Shown here: positions 4,775 to 6,202 of the stretch, in pieces | How positions within the stretch are numbered: position 1 is the first letter of the stretch | Layout: each line of letters begins with the position of its first letter | NCBI GenBank assembly: GCA_013816725.1 | Contig: JACDEA010000143.1 | Coordinates: 1-6,202 of the forward strand | Length of the DNA stretch: 6,202 nucleotides | Source: Actinomycetota bacterium | GTDB taxonomy: Bacteria; Actinomycetota; Acidimicrobiia; Acidimicrobiales; JACDEA01 | Direction of reading: 5' to 3' | Notes under the pieces: model-generated | What the model saw: the letters and a program-made list of their open reading frames with translations, nothing else | The model's database searches: none | Told to the model about the DNA's origin: nothing | Position numbers and translations under genes: made by a program

Positions 4775-6202
4775 GTGACCACAACGACTGCGGACCTCGT
4801 GCCGCGCGACGTTCTGTTCGGCAACCCCGAAAAGGCCCAGGGCCGCATCTCGCCCGACGGGAAGCGGCTGAGTTATCTCGCGCCGGTGGATGGCGTGCTG
4901 AACGTGTTCGTGGGCGCGGTGGACGGCGACGAGTTCACGCCGGTCACCGACGACCGTGATCGCGGGATCCTCACCTACGCCTGGGCGCATGACGACCGCC
5001 ACCTGCTGTACCTGCAGGACAAGGGCGGCGACGAGAACTGGCGGCTGTACTCGGTCGATCTCGACACCGGGACCGTCGGCGACCTCACGCCGTTCGACAA
5101 CGTCCAAGCGCAGATCGTCCGGCTGAGCAAGCGCCACCCCAATGCAGGGCTCATCGCCCTCAACAAGGACAACGAGCAACTGCACGACGTGTACCGCCTC
5201 GATTTCACCACCGGCGCGCTGGAGAAGGTCGTCGAGAACCCAGGCTTCATCCAGTGGATGGCCGACGACGATTTGAACGTACGCACCGCGCTGGCGCCGG
5301 CCGCCGGTGGCAGCTTCACGCTGATGCACCGCGCCGTGGGCGAGGAGGCGTGGAAGCCGCTGATCGAATTCGGCGCCGATGACGCGCCGACGACGCAGCC
5401 GGTGATGGGCTTCACGGCCGACGGCGGCTCGGCGTACATCGTGTCGTCACAGGACGCCAACACCGGCCGGCTTCTTCGCGTCGACCTGGCCACCGGCGTC
5501 GAGGAAGTGCTGGCCGAGGATCCTCAGTACGACGTAGCCAGTGTCGTTCTGCACCCCGATACGCGGGCCCTCCAGATGGTGACCTTCGAGCGAGACCGTC
5601 TGGAGCACGAGGTGATCGACGTGGCCGTGGCCGACGACGTGGCCGGGCTCCGCCAGCTTCACTCCGGCGACTTCGTTCTTGCTAGCCGCGATCGCGACGA
5701 CCGCACCTGGCTGGTTGCCTTCACCGCCGACGACGGGCCGGTGGCGTTCTTCGCTTGGGACCGCGAGACCAAGAGCGGGCGTCTCCTGTTCACCCACCGC
5801 CCGTCGCTCGAGCAGTACGTCCTGGCCAAGGTCGAACCCTTCAGCTACACGGCGCGCGATGGGCTCGTCATCCACGGCTATCTGACCTTCCCGCCCGGCG
5901 TGGACCGGACAGCGCTGCCGACTGTTCTCAACGTCCACGGCGGCCCGTGGGCGCGTGACAGCTGGGGGTTCAACCCCGAATCGCAGTGGTTCGCGAACCG
6001 TGGGTACCTGGCGGTGCAGGTGAACTACCGCGGCTCGACCGGCTTCGGGAAGCAGTTCCTCAACGCCGGCGATCGAGAGTGGGGCGGCAAGATGCACGAC
6101 GACCTGCTCGACGCCGTCGACTGGGTCGTCGAGCACGGGTACGCCGATCGCGAGAAGGTCGCGATCTACGGTGCGTCCTACGGCGGCTATGCCGCGCTGG
6201 CC
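4775..6202 (+). CDS. S9-family (prolyl oligopeptidase-type) serine peptidase, 3'-truncated by window
   Basis: The frame is open from GTG 4775 to the last base, giving 476 residues; full-length relatives are usually around 600-650. Residues about 20-360 form the beta-propeller part, with repeated strand-rich units such as GRISPDGKRLSYLAP, WRLYSVDLDTGTVGDLTPF and GRLLRVDLATGVEEVL. The alpha/beta-hydrolase domain starts near 365 with SYTARDGLVIHGYLTFPPG. NVHGGPW (386-392) is the oxyanion-hole motif, VNYRGSTGFGKQF follows, and YGASYGGYAAL ends the window with the nucleophile Ser468 in GxSxGG. The catalytic Asp and His lie beyond the edge. The family releases di- or oligopeptides or acylated N-terminal residues from short peptides; which activity applies here cannot be told. 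No signal peptide is seen (start VTTTTADLVPRDVLFG), so it is probably cytoplasmic. The start is supported by a -10 box six bases upstream and is divergent from the RAM-domain gene. Confidence 0.92.
   Translation, partial: MTTTTADLVPRDVLFGNPEKAQGRISPDGKRLSYLAPVDGVLNVFVGAVDGDEFTPVTDDRDRGILTYAWAHDDRHLLYLQDKGGDENWRLYSVDLDTGTVGDLTPFDNVQAQIVRLSKRHPNAGLIALNKDNEQLHDVYRLDFTTGALEKVVENPGFIQWMADDDLNVRTALAPAAGGSFTLMHRAVGEEAWKPLIEFGADDAPTTQPVMGFTADGGSAYIVSSQDANTGRLLRVDLATGVEEVLAEDPQYDVASVVLHPDTRALQMVTFERDRLEHEVIDVAVADDVAGLRQLHSGDFVLASRDRDDRTWLVAFTADDGPVAFFAWDRETKSGRLLFTHRPSLEQYVLAKVEPFSYTARDGLVIHGYLTFPPGVDRTALPTVLNVHGGPWARDSWGFNPESQWFANRGYLAVQVNYRGSTGFGKQFLNAGDREWGGKMHDDLLDAVDWVVEHGYADREKVAIYGASYGGYAALA

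Noticed and set aside
4709..6136. Long minus-strand frames opposite the S9 peptidase (4709-5329, 4975-5493, 5447-6136)
   Set aside because: The plus strand encodes a continuous peptidase with propeller repeats and HGGPW and GASYGGY motifs; the antisense frames show none.
1..6202. CRISPR array, transposon, tRNA, rRNA, phage or defence genes
   Set aside because: Reading both strands I found no repeated spacered units, terminal inverted repeats, transposase or integrase motifs, or structured RNA genes; every sizeable stretch is explained by metabolic or housekeeping-type coding sequence.

Overview
This 6.2 kb window is GC-rich and densely coding. It looks like the chromosome of a high-GC actinobacterium. 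The reasons are strong G/C bias at third codon positions, frequent GTG/TTG starts, intergenic gaps of 12-66 bp, and at least two genes where a TANNNT -10 box sits only 6-7 bases before a GTG start, the leaderless arrangement common in Actinobacteria. An uncultured member of class Acidimicrobiia is my guess, but no marker gene here proves it.

Layout: (1) Positions 1-1391, plus strand: the C-terminal end of an AMP-forming acyl-CoA ligase, overlapping by four bases (ATGA) an iron-ADH-fold dehydrogenase of maleylacetate-reductase type. (2) 1413-2564, minus strand: a zinc-dependent medium-chain dehydrogenase that converges on the previous gene. (3) 2626-3204, plus strand: a glyoxalase/VOC-fold protein divergent from the dehydrogenase across a 61-bp promoter region. 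(4) 3267-4470, plus strand: a ferritin-like diiron protein followed closely by a small four-helix membrane protein, probably one transcript. (5) 4483-4719, minus strand: a stand-alone Lrp/AsnC ligand-binding (RAM) domain. (6) 4775 to the window end, plus strand: the first 476 residues of an S9-family serine peptidase, cut by the window edge just after its nucleophile serine. Regions 5 and 6 diverge from a compact 55-bp promoter region.

How they may work together: the ligase, two alcohol-type dehydrogenases and the VOC protein fit a small-molecule catabolic neighbourhood (CoA activation, oxidoreduction, metal-dependent chemistry), but no substrate can be read from the sequence. The diiron protein plus membrane protein is the least explained pair. 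The RAM protein and S9 peptidase look like housekeeping or accessory functions. I see no mobile element, CRISPR array, tRNA, rRNA, phage gene or convincing intrinsic terminator. Every gap without a gene is shorter than 70 bp. Nothing here is clearly a new biological system; the most open questions are the diiron/membrane pair and the start of the membrane gene.
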